In this document: piece by piece, positions 16,096 to 25,012 of the stretch | Numbering within the stretch: position 1 is the first letter of the stretch | Layout of the letters: every line of letters starts with the position of its first letter | Position numbers and translations under genes: made by a program | The notes under the pieces: generated by a model | What the model was told of the DNA's origin: nothing | Databases searched by the model: none | The model's input: the letters and a program-made list of their open reading frames with translations, nothing else | NCBI GenBank assembly: GCA_024401495.1 | Contig: JAKSKW010000003.1 | Span: 48,360-112,359 of the forward strand | DNA: 64,000 nt | Origin: Paludibacteraceae bacterium | Lineage (GTDB): Bacteria > Bacteroidota > Bacteroidia > Bacteroidales > Paludibacteraceae | Direction of reading: 5' to 3'

Positions 16096-17121
16096 TTATT
16101 CTCTAACTCCTATTTCACTTTTATGCTTCTTACATTCTTCACAGAAACTATGGAAATCACCTTGCCATTTATAAGGTTGAACCATATAGATTGCATTATA
16201 TAAAAATGAAAAATTCTTCTTTTGCAAACGACTAAAAAAACTAGAGGAATTAATGTCATCATCTATATTGTTTGTATGGATAAACCAAGTCTCCATAAAT
16301 AATAAAATCTTTGTCCTTTCTATACCTGTAATATTCTGCCAAGGCACGAAAGTATTTTTATTTAATTCAACAACTCTTATTCCATTATCTTCTATACTAA
16401 CAATATCTTTGCCCTTCCTTATCAAAGGCAATAAAAATTTCATGCTTAAAAAAATGATAACAATTAGAAAAATACAAAAAATTATCGATTCTCCAATTCC
16501 ATGATTCTTATAAGTTGTAACAACATATAAGATTCCCCAAAATATACACCATAGCAATGGTGCAATAAACATTCTGGTACTTCTTTTCATTGGAATAGAA
16601 AGAAATACATCTTTTTCATCAACACTAAATACATTTGAATTGTAAGACTCGTCTTTTTTTTCTGCTGACATAATTAACTCTTTTGATTGATACAACGAAT
16701 TTTCTGGTTTGGGTATTAATGATAAACTGACAAATGATTGTCTCAATATCATAACATTTATCCTTTTAGTGTCACCTGGTATCAATATAAGATCCATGAT
16801 CCACCAAATAAAATTAAAAAAAAGAAAAACTAAGAATAAACTAGACAATCGAAAAGTCAACATTAATCCTATAATAAACAAGGCCCACCAAGCTACAGTT
16901 TTCCAAGCTTCTCCAATATATGCTCTTCCTCCAAAAAGAAAAAAAGTCAAAATAAAAGCAGTCCTATATTTTTTTAATCGGGAATAAGCTATATAAACAA
17001 GAGACATTTTCTCATTATCTATCTTTTCCACATCTTTTAGTATTGATGGAATTTGGTCAAATGGCAAGTCTCCAGCCATCGACATAACTATTTGTGTTGC
17101 TTTACTATTGTCCATAATCAC
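16096..17121 (-). CDS. Membrane protein with N-terminal TM2-like and C-terminal PH-like (STM3941-type) region
   Basis: A soluble helix of about 50 residues is followed by two hydrophobic segments and IMDLILIPGDTKRINVMIL (about 106-124). This parallels the TM2 protein at 24665-25000 (IVDIFMIMDATKRKNMEIL), so residues 1-125 look like a diverged TM2 module. After a linker (KKDESYNSN), KDVFLSIPMKRSTRM, two more membrane segments, and GIRVVELNKNTFVPWQNITGIERTK resemble the STM3941-like PH family (bPH-type membrane proteins). The two-module reading is an inference from motif order. The function is unknown. Monocistronic. The start may also be ATG at 17115. Confidence 0.5.
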   Translation of the reverse strand: MIMDNSKATQIVMSMAGDLPFDQIPSILKDVEKIDNEKMSLVYIAYSRLKKYRTAFILTFFLFGGRAYIGEAWKTVAWWALFIIGLMLTFRLSSLFLVFLFFNFIWWIMDLILIPGDTKRINVMILRQSFVSLSLIPKPENSLYQSKELIMSAEKKDESYNSNVFSVDEKDVFLSIPMKRSTRMFIAPLLWCIFWGILYVVTTYKNHGIGESIIFCIFLIVIIFLSMKFLLPLIRKGKDIVSIEDNGIRVVELNKNTFVPWQNITGIERTKILLFMETWFIHTNNIDDDINSSSFFSRLQKKNFSFLYNAIYMVQPYKWQGDFHSFCEECKKHKSEIGVRE

Positions 17122-17522
17122 TCTAAATTAAAAAAGCATGAGGATTTTATAAAATCATTTTATTCAAGAACAATTCTCTAATAACAATCGCAAAATTATA
17201 ATAAATTACGAAAGTTCAACAATTTAGATACCGACAAAGAAAAAAAAATCTTTTTAACCCTAAAAATTAATCATATCCTGAATAAACAGAAAACAAAATT
17301 TTTGATCTTAAAATCATTTTTGTATTTTTTTCATCATGATTACTAACAGTAATAAAACAAAGTATGAAAACACAATTTTTTTACAAAAATCACAATCAAA
17401 TTTCCGAAAAGGAGACAAAAGTACCAACAAAGGCAAGTGCGACCTACATTCGCGTAAAAAATCTCAAGAACAATCAAGACAAACCAAAATCAGAAGTAAA
17501 AAGTCGAAGACTTTCTCTTTAA

Positions 17523-17564
17523 CTCTGAGTCTCGCCCCTACACCATCAAACGGAAGAAGACGTG
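17523..17564 (+). repeat. 42-bp intergenic repeat, copy 2
   Basis: Identical over 42 bp to 13560-13601 (CTCTGAGTCTCGCCCC ... AAGAAGACGTG). Like copy 1 it runs directly into a GACGTG hairpin. Confidence 0.9.
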
Positions 17565-17590
17565 ATTCGACAAAATCACGTCTTTTTTGT
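17557..17590 (+). terminator. GACGTGATT hairpin (copy 4)
   Basis: Stem AAGACGTGATT / AATCACGTCTT, loop CGACAA, then TTTTGTGTG. The orientation suits plus-strand transcription, yet only the minus-strand gene ending at 17602 is adjacent. Confidence 0.75.
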
Positions 17591-17601
17591 GTGTGCATAA
17601 G

Positions 17602-19932
17602 TTATTTCTTCTTCCTCACTGGACGTATACTTCCATCAAATCCTTGGAGCAACGAAATGTAGAAATAATATACATCGTATGAATACTCCACCCCAAAACA
17701 GAGTTTATATTTTGAAGTCAAAATCTTTATTGTTCCAGATGAATTTCTTTCATTTTTTCGCAAAGGGAAAAATAATGATTTATCCGTATACCCTGGCACT
17801 TTACTTACTACCCTATAACCATTACCTTCCTTAAAACAATCACATTTTTTTAGTAGTTCATTAACCTCGTTTTCTCCGGGTGTAAACCAAGGATCTCCTA
17901 ATTGTAATTTTGCCATATCCACAAAGGTAGAATCTACATCAAAACCAAATGATTTACAGCGATCTATACGTTTTCCATTGTAAGAATAGTATGATCCTAA
18001 TCCTTCTGGTGTAGAAGCTCCAAGATTGCATTTTGCCCAAAGGACCGACAATCCAAGATCTACATATTCTGTATTTAATGTCTGACGCTTTTTAATAAAT
18101 TCGTTCCATAAACTATCTTGTTTTGGATACGAAGTTGAAAAAGGCTCGTAAGCATCTACGTACGATGTCAATTGCAAATCTGACGGATATTTGAAATCGG
18201 GGCGACGGTAAGGTTCCCAATCAGCAATATGCTTATACTTATGGATGACCGGACGTATGCTGGCACATTTATATGCATCAAGATTTTTTAATTTAATCGA
18301 GTCTAAACTAAATATGATCGGCACGGACGAATCGCTACAATTTGCAGTCCAGAACTTAGGAGTTGTCGCTTCTTCACCCTCTCTAAAGTCTTTTTCCTTT
18401 AGGATTATAAACTTGCCATTGGGTCCTACGACCTTGTAAAAACAAAGTCCTGTACCCATATAATCGACATAATGCTCCCATCTGCAGTAGTCCAACAATT
18501 CCTGAAAATCGACTTTGGTTGGCATACGCCATGCTCCACCCCAATTTACTGCAGCAGCGTCTTCATTAAGTGCCAAACGTTTAAGTCCACAAAAGGAGCT
18601 TGAATTAAGAGTTTTATCAGGGCTATAATAGTTGTCTTCCAAATATTCCTTCTTCTCTTTCACTTCTCCCCAAGAAAACTGTGTGCCATTCTCAATCGGC
18701 ATTTCTGCCCCTATATTGGATGTTGCCCACAACGTACTAGATGGCAATCCAAGATCGACATAATCATGTCCGGAAACTGATCCTACAAGAGAATCAACCA
18801 CAAGATTCATATAGGTAGAATCACTCTCCGTTCTATAATTATATTCATCAAAATACTCCATAAAGAGGATACGTCCTTCAACCAAAGAATCTCCAATAAA
18901 TCTCTCATCCTCAATTTTGTTGCCATATTGATCGAAATAAAGATGGATGTTTTCATCATTTTGTTCATAACAGAAATGAGAAAGTTCACCCGTCGAACTA
19001 TAGTCATAAAGACGTCGCTCAACCTTTTCTTTAGATTTGAAAGGCAAAAACTTATGCTTTTTACGATTAGAGTATACCTCTTTCAACTTACCATTTTCAT
19101 CAAATTCACATGAAAAGCCATCTTCAGTATGCCCATTATCCTCAAGCACTTCCCCCTTCCTTCCGTATTTGGTAAGACGGTGGATACGCCATCTCTGATT
19201 TACATTATCATATCGAAGCAATCGGTGAGCTTCTCCATAATAAGGTCTATCTTCTTCAGACTGAATTATATAGTTATAATAAGAAGTTGTAAACTCCGTT
19301 CTTCTCTTTGGTTCTCCATTGCGATAGAATTTTAACTTAATTGAATTTGCAAGGACATCATTTTTGTAGTGTTCAAAATCTGACAATTTGCCTTTAGTAT
19401 TATATTTCAAGATGTAGTGATTATTCTTCCCTATAAATTCTGTTAATCTTCCTGACTCGTCATAGACAATACTGGCAGAATCATTGCCACGATGAAAAAC
19501 CACTTGGTTTTCATTTGTGACTTTCACTTCTGATAGAATAGGATCTTTTTTTATTTTATATTGGTTATAATCAAAGGTCATCAACTTTTGACGGGTCCCC
19601 ATCTTTTCGACTATTTTTCCATAATTATTAAAAGTACATAGTCCTGACAGTTTATAACGGTTAATTTGTTTCGAACATATTGAATCCTTAGATTTTGGCG
19701 TTATATAATCGTCGCAATTTTCACATAATTTATTATACCTATATGGACTCTTACTAAAATATGAGACATAATCATCCGTACGCTCCCTACTACTGTTGAG
19801 ATAAAAATACATAGAACGAATTGGACCATTGTAAACCTCCTCTAAACGTCCGTATTTTAAACGTATTTCAGTAGCCTCAACAGTGGGATAGAAACATAAA
19901 AATAATAGTATTGAAAATGTAAGTTTTTTCAT
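17602..19932 (-). CDS. Large secreted protein: YD/MORN-like N-terminal half plus two FISUMP domains
   Basis: The signal peptide MKKLTFSILLFLCFYPTVEA is followed by about 360 residues of short repeating strands (LTEFIGKNNHYILKYNTKG, FDENGKLKEVYSN, YDYSSTGELSHFCYEQ, FDQYGNKIEDE) typical of YD-/DUF4595-like or MORN-like beta repeats. Then comes one FISUMP domain opening at about 388 (HDYVDLGLPSSTLWATSNIGA, SWGEVKEKKEY, WRMPTKVDFQELL, ASIRPV). A second opens at about 623 (EYVDLGLSVLWAKCNLGAS, DPWFTPGENEVNELL) and ends in the closing SIRPVRKKK. Length 776 aa. Cys residues near 70-90 (CENC, CSKQ, CTF) may form disulfides. Presumably outer-surface. The function is unknown. Confidence 0.75.
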   Translation of the reverse strand: MKKLTFSILLFLCFYPTVEATEIRLKYGRLEEVYNGPIRSMYFYLNSSRERTDDYVSYFSKSPYRYNKLCENCDDYITPKSKDSICSKQINRYKLSGLCTFNNYGKIVEKMGTRQKLMTFDYNQYKIKKDPILSEVKVTNENQVVFHRGNDSASIVYDESGRLTEFIGKNNHYILKYNTKGKLSDFEHYKNDVLANSIKLKFYRNGEPKRRTEFTTSYYNYIIQSEEDRPYYGEAHRLLRYDNVNQRWRIHRLTKYGRKGEVLEDNGHTEDGFSCEFDENGKLKEVYSNRKKHKFLPFKSKEKVERRLYDYSSTGELSHFCYEQNDENIHLYFDQYGNKIEDERFIGDSLVEGRILFMEYFDEYNYRTESDSTYMNLVVDSLVGSVSGHDYVDLGLPSSTLWATSNIGAEMPIENGTQFSWGEVKEKKEYLEDNYYSPDKTLNSSSFCGLKRLALNEDAAAVNWGGAWRMPTKVDFQELLDYCRWEHYVDYMGTGLCFYKVVGPNGKFIILKEKDFREGEEATTPKFWTANCSDSSVPIIFSLDSIKLKNLDAYKCASIRPVIHKYKHIADWEPYRRPDFKYPSDLQLTSYVDAYEPFSTSYPKQDSLWNEFIKKRQTLNTEYVDLGLSVLWAKCNLGASTPEGLGSYYSYNGKRIDRCKSFGFDVDSTFVDMAKLQLGDPWFTPGENEVNELLKKCDCFKEGNGYRVVSKVPGYTDKSLFFPLRKNERNSSGTIKILTSKYKLCFGVEYSYDVYYFYISLLQGFDGSIRPVRKKK

Positions 19933-20100
19933 ACCCTTTTTTACATAATTAATATAGCTATAACACTAACTTATCTACACAAAGATAATCAAATCAGATA
20001 AATGACATTGTCCGAAATCAATCTTTTATGGCCATGGTTGAAAAGGACCGTAGGTCGTTAACTACCATGGCGTTCATGGGAGAATTAATCACACAAAAAA

Positions 20101-20126
20101 AGCGAAGAGATTTCTCCCTTCGCCTT
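20101..20126 (-). terminator. Terminator of the GH94 phosphorylase gene
   Basis: On the minus strand the stem GCGAAGG.../...CTTCGC is followed by TTTTTTTGTG. It lies about 25 bp after the stop. Confidence 0.7.
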
Positions 20127-20149
20127 TTGTTATTGATGTCCGCAGTGGA

Positions 20150-22546
20150 TTATCCCATGATAACCTCTACGTTGCAACCGTTAGAAAGCATGTCTGCTGG
20201 CACTACATTACCTGTAACAGCCTTACCGTCGACAGTGATGCTCTTAACTCCCTTCTCGACCTTCTTAGGGTTCTTAACAACGATGTTGATAAGGTTGCCA
20301 CGGAAACGACGTGTTGCCTTGAATCCTTCCCATGCTGGGATACATGGATCAATTAGCAATCCGTTGTAGTCTGGACGAATACCTAGGATATACTGAGCTG
20401 CTGTGAAGTAAGCCCAAGATGCTGTACCTGACAACCATGGGCAACGGCTCTGACCTGCACGCATGTTGTAAGTTGAGCAAGTTGTCTGAGCGTATACGTA
20501 TGGCTCAATCTGACGAACCTCAGCACGTGTGTTGTAGTTTGCAGGAAGATAGTTCTTGTAGTTCTTGAATGCACGCTTACCGTGACCAAGAATACAGTCT
20601 GCCATGATTCCCCATCCCTGAGTATGCTGGAACACTGCTGCGTTCTCCTTCATACCCTTGATGAACAAAGGTGCCTTGATTACGCTTGCCTCTGTCTTCT
20701 CGAAAGGAGGATCGCAAAGAACAAGACCATATTCAATTGCTAGGTGCTTCTCTACTGAGTTCATAACGATCTCAGCTCTCTCGCCAGTTGCCTGACCTGA
20801 GATGATTGCCCACGACTGTGGGTTCAACCAGATGTTACCCTCCTTGATTGGGTTCTTGCTTGTACCGAATACGTAACCGTCTTCCTTGATAGCACGTACG
20901 TACCACTCGCCGTCCCAAGCTGCCTTGTCGATGTTAGCAGAAAGAGTAGTCAAATGACCCTCAGCCCACTTAACCTCATCAAGCTTAGATAGACGTGTAC
21001 AGATATCGATGTAAACTGTCAAAGCGTAACGAAGCTGCATTGCTACGAACACTGTCTCTCCCTTAGCACCAAGTACCAAGCAGTCGTTCCAGTCTGCCTT
21101 CAAACCGCATGGAAGACCATTCTTTCCAAGACGATCAAGGTTGAACTGAATAGCGCGACGAAGGTGATCAAGCACTGTACCCTCACCCTTGTCTGAGTAA
21201 GGAAGCACCTTGTTGTAGTAATCCATGTTACCAATCTCCTTAACGTATGTTGGCACTGTGTTGAATAGCCACATACAGTCGTCTGAACGGAACTCGTTCT
21301 CTGGAGTTGGAGCCTCATGACCAGGATTGTGTGCGAAAGGCTTAACGACTGGCATTGCACCACCGTTAGAGTTCTGACCTGTCAACATAAGCTCAAGTCT
21401 CTCCACAACCTCTTCTGGAATGTTGTGAACGACACCAAGCATATCCTGGATTGTATCACGGTAACCCATACCATCACGCTCACCACGGTAGATCAATGAA
21501 GCTGCACGGCTCCATGCGTATGTGATAAGGTTGTTGAATGGATTCCACATGTTGATCATTGAGTTGAAATCAGCGTCTGGAGTCTCAGCTGAAAGTCCCT
21601 CGATACGGCCATGCCAGTAGTCAACGACCTTCTTGTACTCAGCCTGAACCTTTGCTGGAGAAGCTACGATATCAGCAGCCTTCTTACCCTCAACCCAAGC
21701 CTTACCGATACCAAGAACTACTGTGAACTCCTTAGTCTCGCCAGCCTCAAGTGTCAAGTCGACCTGAAGTGTACCACAACCGTTGTCTCCCTCTGTAACT
21801 GTGTTGCCACACTTACCGTTAACAACTGACTCTGGATTAGCGTATGTATGGTAAAGACCGATGAACTTGTCACGATCTGAATCGTAACCAGTTACAGGCT
21901 GACCTACAACTCCGATGAAAGAGTGGCGAGCCTGGTCCTTATTCTGGAAGTTATCTGGCTCCTCTGGCATGTAAAGGTTGTTACCGTGATCGATAAAACC
22001 ATCTGCGTAAGAAGTCTTTACGATATACTGAGTGTACTGCAAGTTGTTGCTATCATCGTGCATGTTCCAGTTAGAAGCGAACTCTGCATATGTGAAAGCA
22101 CGTAGGTTTCTCTTCTTGTCTGAGTTGTTAGTAACCTTTACGTTCCAAACCTCAAACTCCTGGCCAAGTGGCACGAAGTAAAGAGTCTCAGTCTTGATTC
22201 CCTCGTACTCAGAAGAGATGATAGTGTAAGCAGAACCGTGGCGGCACTCGCTCTTGTACTTGTCAAGAGGCTTGCCTACTGGCTGCCAGCTACCACTCCA
22301 GAAATCCTTAGAATCAAGGTCGTGAAGATAGATGTAGCGACCTGGCTGGTCGTTAGGAACTGTATTAAACTTTAGGCGAAGGAAACAACCCTGCACTGAT
22401 GAACGGTAGAAAGAATATCCACCTGCGTTGTTTGTGATGATTGCACCGTAACGAGTGTCACCAAGGTAGTTACTCCATGACTTTGGAGTAGCCGGGTTAG
22501 TTACAACATACTCTTTACGCTTGTCATCAAAATGTCCGAACTGCAT
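20150..22546 (-). CDS. GH94 cellobiose/chitobiose phosphorylase family enzyme
   Basis: Cytosolic inverting phosphorylase, 798 aa, the usual length of GH94 disaccharide phosphorylases. The N-terminal supersandwich opens MQFGHFDDKRKEYVV and WSNYLGDTRYGAIITNNAGGYSF. The (alpha/alpha)6 domain carries YRDTIQDMLG (362-371) and ADWNDCL (484-490), in which the Asp of WND (D488) is the expected general acid. It also has GMKENAAVFQHTQGW (631-645) and a C-terminal jelly roll. The reaction is phosphorolysis of a beta-1,4-linked disaccharide to sugar-1-phosphate plus sugar. The overall pattern fits cellobiose phosphorylase best, but N,N'-diacetylchitobiose phosphorylases are close enough that specificity is not settled. 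Highly codon-biased and monocistronic, with no transporter or glycosidase adjacent. Confidence 0.85.
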   Translation of the reverse strand: MQFGHFDDKRKEYVVTNPATPKSWSNYLGDTRYGAIITNNAGGYSFYRSSVQGCFLRLKFNTVPNDQPGRYIYLHDLDSKDFWSGSWQPVGKPLDKYKSECRHGSAYTIISSEYEGIKTETLYFVPLGQEFEVWNVKVTNNSDKKRNLRAFTYAEFASNWNMHDDSNNLQYTQYIVKTSYADGFIDHGNNLYMPEEPDNFQNKDQARHSFIGVVGQPVTGYDSDRDKFIGLYHTYANPESVVNGKCGNTVTEGDNGCGTLQVDLTLEAGETKEFTVVLGIGKAWVEGKKAADIVASPAKVQAEYKKVVDYWHGRIEGLSAETPDADFNSMINMWNPFNNLITYAWSRAASLIYRGERDGMGYRDTIQDMLGVVHNIPEEVVERLELMLTGQNSNGGAMPVVKPFAHNPGHEAPTPENEFRSDDCMWLFNTVPTYVKEIGNMDYYNKVLPYSDKGEGTVLDHLRRAIQFNLDRLGKNGLPCGLKADWNDCLVLGAKGETVFVAMQLRYALTVYIDICTRLSKLDEVKWAEGHLTTLSANIDKAAWDGEWYVRAIKEDGYVFGTSKNPIKEGNIWLNPQSWAIISGQATGERAEIVMNSVEKHLAIEYGLVLCDPPFEKTEASVIKAPLFIKGMKENAAVFQHTQGWGIMADCILGHGKRAFKNYKNYLPANYNTRAEVRQIEPYVYAQTTCSTYNMRAGQSRCPWLSGTASWAYFTAAQYILGIRPDYNGLLIDPCIPAWEGFKATRRFRGNLINIVVKNPKKVEKGVKSITVDGKAVTGNVVPADMLSNGCNVEVIMG

Positions 22547-22607
22547 AAATTATTATTGTTTTTATTATTTCTTTTTAGTCCAATCAAATAAATTGAAGAT
22601 ACTTTGG

Positions 22608-22615
22608 CAAAAATA
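22608..22615 (-). promoter_or_regulatory. Candidate -7 promoter element of the GH94 gene
   Basis: The minus strand reads TATTTTTG followed by CC, an exact TAnnTTTG match 62 bp upstream of the ATG. Confidence 0.55.
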
Positions 22616-22721
22616 AGCAATAAAAATGAACAATTAGGAAGACGCGAGTATGTTTTTTAATCAAGTTTTGGGTATAAAAGCAAAATGAGATAATAAATTT
22701 ACCAACCTTCATATATTTCCT

Positions 22722-22729
22722 TATCTTTG
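22722..22729 (+). promoter_or_regulatory. Candidate -7 promoter element (TATCTTTG)
   Basis: Exact TAnnTTTG match 27 bp upstream of the TPR-like gene start. It shows that the upstream TTG codon at 22729 is not the start. Confidence 0.55.
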
Positions 22730-22755
22730 TGCTGTTACAACAAAAATATATGGAT

Positions 22756-23862
22756 ATGAAAAAAATATTAGGATATTTACTTCTTTTCGGTTGCTCACTC
22801 TCTACTCCTGTGATGGCAGAAACAGGCAAGGACACTACCGTCGAAGATAGTATAAGAATCAAAATCAATAAGTTAATAGGAGAAAATCAAATAGATAGTG
22901 CTATTGTTTACTGTGACAAACTTATCTCAATGGATAGCACAAACACAATTTATCACTTAGGAAAGGCTGATTTACTTGCCAATGTAGGAAAATACGAAGA
23001 TGCTCTTGTGCCAACCGACAAAGCTATAAAACTTGATCCTACAGACATAGACGCAATATTGACTAGAAGTTCAATTCAATTGGCGATGTCTCGTTTCGAC
23101 GACGCATTGAAGACAATCAATGACGGTTTAGTGAGAAATCCAGGCAATAGCAAGCTTAATATTAACAAAGCAGCCTTCTTTAAATACAAAGGAGACACAA
23201 TCAACGTTGTCGCCACATGTAAGGAGATTATAAAAAACAAGGATGCGGAAAAGGACACACGTTTCCAGGCATATACTATGATAATCGACTGCACTCCATA
23301 CTCTTCACAAGGGGATGTTGTCGAGTCAATGGTTAAGGATATGGGAGCAAAAGATTACAGTACCGTCGCCTTTGCCACACAAACCTGCAACATCCACGGG
23401 CTATACGACAAAGCTGAGGAATACAAAAAAATTGCCTTCAAATTGCACGATAAGCAAAAAATAGAAGACAAAGTTATGTTTATCGATGAGTACCGTCATG
23501 GATTTACTATTGTCCAAGCGTTTGAGTATTTCAATCCAAAAGACGCCGGACACATGCCAGTGCAATATTTGTTCAGAGTGTACTTGGATAACGGCAATGG
23601 CAACAATGAGTGGCAGTATAATATCCGAGTAGAATATTTCACAGACTTCACTGGTCAATACAAGTCGCAGATGGCTGTGATGGCCACACAAAGCGACGAC
23701 GGATTCAGAACTTACTGGGACACTCTAAGCGAGGTGAAGAGCACTCCGTATAAGAAATGGATGGCATTTGCCAACCAGATTATCGACAACAAACTGAAGG
23801 TCGGATCATCCACAATCATCGGAAAAGACAAAAAATCGACAATCACTATTGGCGGGGAGTAA
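22756..23862 (+). CDS. Secreted TPR-containing protein
   Basis: The signal peptide begins MKKILGYLLLFGCSLSTPVMA. ATG at 22756 is preferred because upstream frame-compatible codons (TTG 22729) overlap the promoter; ATG 22750 is also possible. Residues about 38-190 contain three to four TPR-like units (YHLGKADLLANVGKYEDAL, DAILTRSSIQLAMSRFDDAL, KLNINKAAFFKYKGDTINV), with further helical repeats to about 240. The C-terminal 120 residues (YLFRVYLDNGNGNNEWQYNIRVEYFTDFTG) look beta-rich and are not recognised. Predicted periplasmic scaffold. The last 17 bp overlap the convergent gene on the minus strand. Confidence 0.7.
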   Translation: MKKILGYLLLFGCSLSTPVMAETGKDTTVEDSIRIKINKLIGENQIDSAIVYCDKLISMDSTNTIYHLGKADLLANVGKYEDALVPTDKAIKLDPTDIDAILTRSSIQLAMSRFDDALKTINDGLVRNPGNSKLNINKAAFFKYKGDTINVVATCKEIIKNKDAEKDTRFQAYTMIIDCTPYSSQGDVVESMVKDMGAKDYSTVAFATQTCNIHGLYDKAEEYKKIAFKLHDKQKIEDKVMFIDEYRHGFTIVQAFEYFNPKDAGHMPVQYLFRVYLDNGNGNNEWQYNIRVEYFTDFTGQYKSQMAVMATQSDDGFRTYWDTLSEVKSTPYKKWMAFANQIIDNKLKVGSSTIIGKDKKSTITIGGE

Positions 23863-24391
23863 GGCTATACGTCTCCCATCTGACGGAACCACATTTGGCA
23901 ATCATTAGCGTCGCCTTGTCTTCTGCATATTGTTTGATGAACGACTTTTTCAGGTAGTCCCAATGTTCCAACTCAGTTTCAGATCTACCATAAAGACAAT
24001 AAATACTCTTGCTATTAAATATCATCACAAGCGGAGGAGTCTTGACAGGTCCATCTACCTTATACCTCAATCCATCAAATCTCTCCTTTGAAAAGAAGTT
24101 TTCTTCTGCCTTGTTGCAACCAGTAGTATCATTAAACAAATAATAGCTTATAAAGTAACGCAAATAGCTATCTTGGTTATAAATATTCTTGTATAATGCC
24201 TTAGATTTAAGTTTATACATACCATGTTTGGCTTTGATTTCATCACCCAAGAAAGCTGACCTTAAATCATCCGGAGCTTCATTTGGCAGACAAGTATAGG
24301 CAACATCTAAATTCTTGGCGAATTCTGCGATTTCTTGGGCGTAGATAGTTGTTGACAACAATTCAAACAACAAAAAAAATATTTTTCTCAT
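23846..24391 (-). CDS. Small secreted protein of unknown function
   Basis: Signal peptide MRKIFFLLFELLSTTIYA-Q, then a mature protein of about 160 residues with four Cys (in YTCLPNE, TTGCNK, IYCLYG and AKCGSV). The motif-like HWDYLKKSFIKQYAEDKATLMIAKCGS lies near the end. I do not recognise a family. The 3' end overlaps the convergent TPR gene by 17 bp. An approximate -7 element lies just upstream. Confidence 0.55.
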   Translation of the reverse strand: MRKIFFLLFELLSTTIYAQEIAEFAKNLDVAYTCLPNEAPDDLRSAFLGDEIKAKHGMYKLKSKALYKNIYNQDSYLRYFISYYLFNDTTGCNKAEENFFSKERFDGLRYKVDGPVKTPPLVMIFNSKSIYCLYGRSETELEHWDYLKKSFIKQYAEDKATLMIAKCGSVRWETYSLTPRQ

Positions 24392-24509
24392 ACTGAATAG
24401 TTACTTCGTTTATTACTGATTGCGAATATAAGAATTAGTAGAACAAACACAAGGGAACGCTATATTCTTTTCTAAAATTACATCAAGAGATAAGCTTAGT
24501 ATAAGAGAG

Positions 24510-24544
24510 AAAAAAAGGGAGAAGCATCGCTGCGTCGCCCCCAA
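24510..24544 (-). repeat. GC-rich hairpin repeat, copy 1
   Basis: AAAAAAGGGAGAAGCATCGC then TGCGTCGCCCCCAA. It shares the core GAAGCATCGCTGCGTCGCCC with 26308-26343. In the minus sense it can fold with a terminal T run. It stands between a gene start (24391, minus) and the end of the TM2 operon. Confidence 0.75.
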
Positions 24545-24606
24545 CGCGAGGCCGTAGGCCGAGCGTATAAAGAAAAAGCGAGTGTTGGACAACTCGTATA
24601 TAATTG

Positions 24607-24639
24607 CAAAAAAATCCTCATCTGAAACAGATGAGGATT
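24607..24639 (-). terminator. Terminator of the CD225-DUF2752-TM2 operon
   Basis: Perfect 12-bp stem AATCCTCATCTG / CAGATGAGGATT with a 3-nt loop, followed on the minus strand by TTTTTGCAA. It lies 25 bp after the TM2 stop. Confidence 0.85.
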
Positions 24640-24664
24640 ATTATTCAAGATACAATATATGTTA

Positions 24665-25000
24665 TCATAACTGCATCATCAGGATTTCCATATTCTTACG
24701 TTTTGTGGCATCCATAATCATAAATATATCTACGATTGCCCAAATATACAAGCCTCCACATGTGAGCAATTTTGCTACTCCAAGTCCTGGATCTCCAATA
24801 TAGAAGCGATCCACTCCAAAATAGCCCAAACAAATTGATAGAACAAGTGCAATAGTAGGATCTTTCAACTGAGCCATTATGACATGAACCATACCTTCAT
24901 TTTCACAAGCTAAAAGTCTGTCTCTTAGTATATTTACACTCTCAGCAGGGAACTTTGATGAATATGCCATCAAAATCTGATCCACTTTTTCTGCATCCAT
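24665..25000 (-). CDS. TM2-domain protein
   Basis: A cytosolic N-terminal helix bundle of about 45 residues (MDAEKVDQILMAYSSKF...) is followed by the TM2 module: KDPTIALVLSICLGYFGVDRFYIGD (about 47-71) with the conserved G..G.DRFY, then GLGVAKLLTCGGLYIWAIVDIFMI. Two membrane helices with a short loop, 111 aa. Last gene of a three-gene operon of small membrane proteins (CD225, DUF2752, TM2), 12 bp after DUF2752. The family has no defined bacterial function. Confidence 0.85.
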   Translation of the reverse strand: MDAEKVDQILMAYSSKFPAESVNILRDRLLACENEGMVHVIMAQLKDPTIALVLSICLGYFGVDRFYIGDPGLGVAKLLTCGGLYIWAIVDIFMIMDATKRKNMEILMMQL

Positions 25001-25012
25001 TGTTATTATAAA

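Larger units (their letters stand above)
17122..17601. other. 480-bp region without a supportable gene
   Basis: AT-rich. It contains the second copy of the 42-bp repeat (17523-17564) and hairpin copy 4 (17557-17588). A plus-strand reading frame from 17336 is Lys/Ser/Thr-rich, has no relatives I recognise, runs through the repeat and hairpin and into the neighbouring gene, and is not credible. The hairpin's T-tract points along the plus strand although no plus-strand gene precedes it. Confidence 0.6.

Noticed and set aside
17336..17662. 108-codon plus-strand reading frame
   Set aside because: Lys/Ser-rich composition, runs through the 42-bp repeat and hairpin and into the end of the FISUMP gene; no signal, domain or ribosome-binding context.
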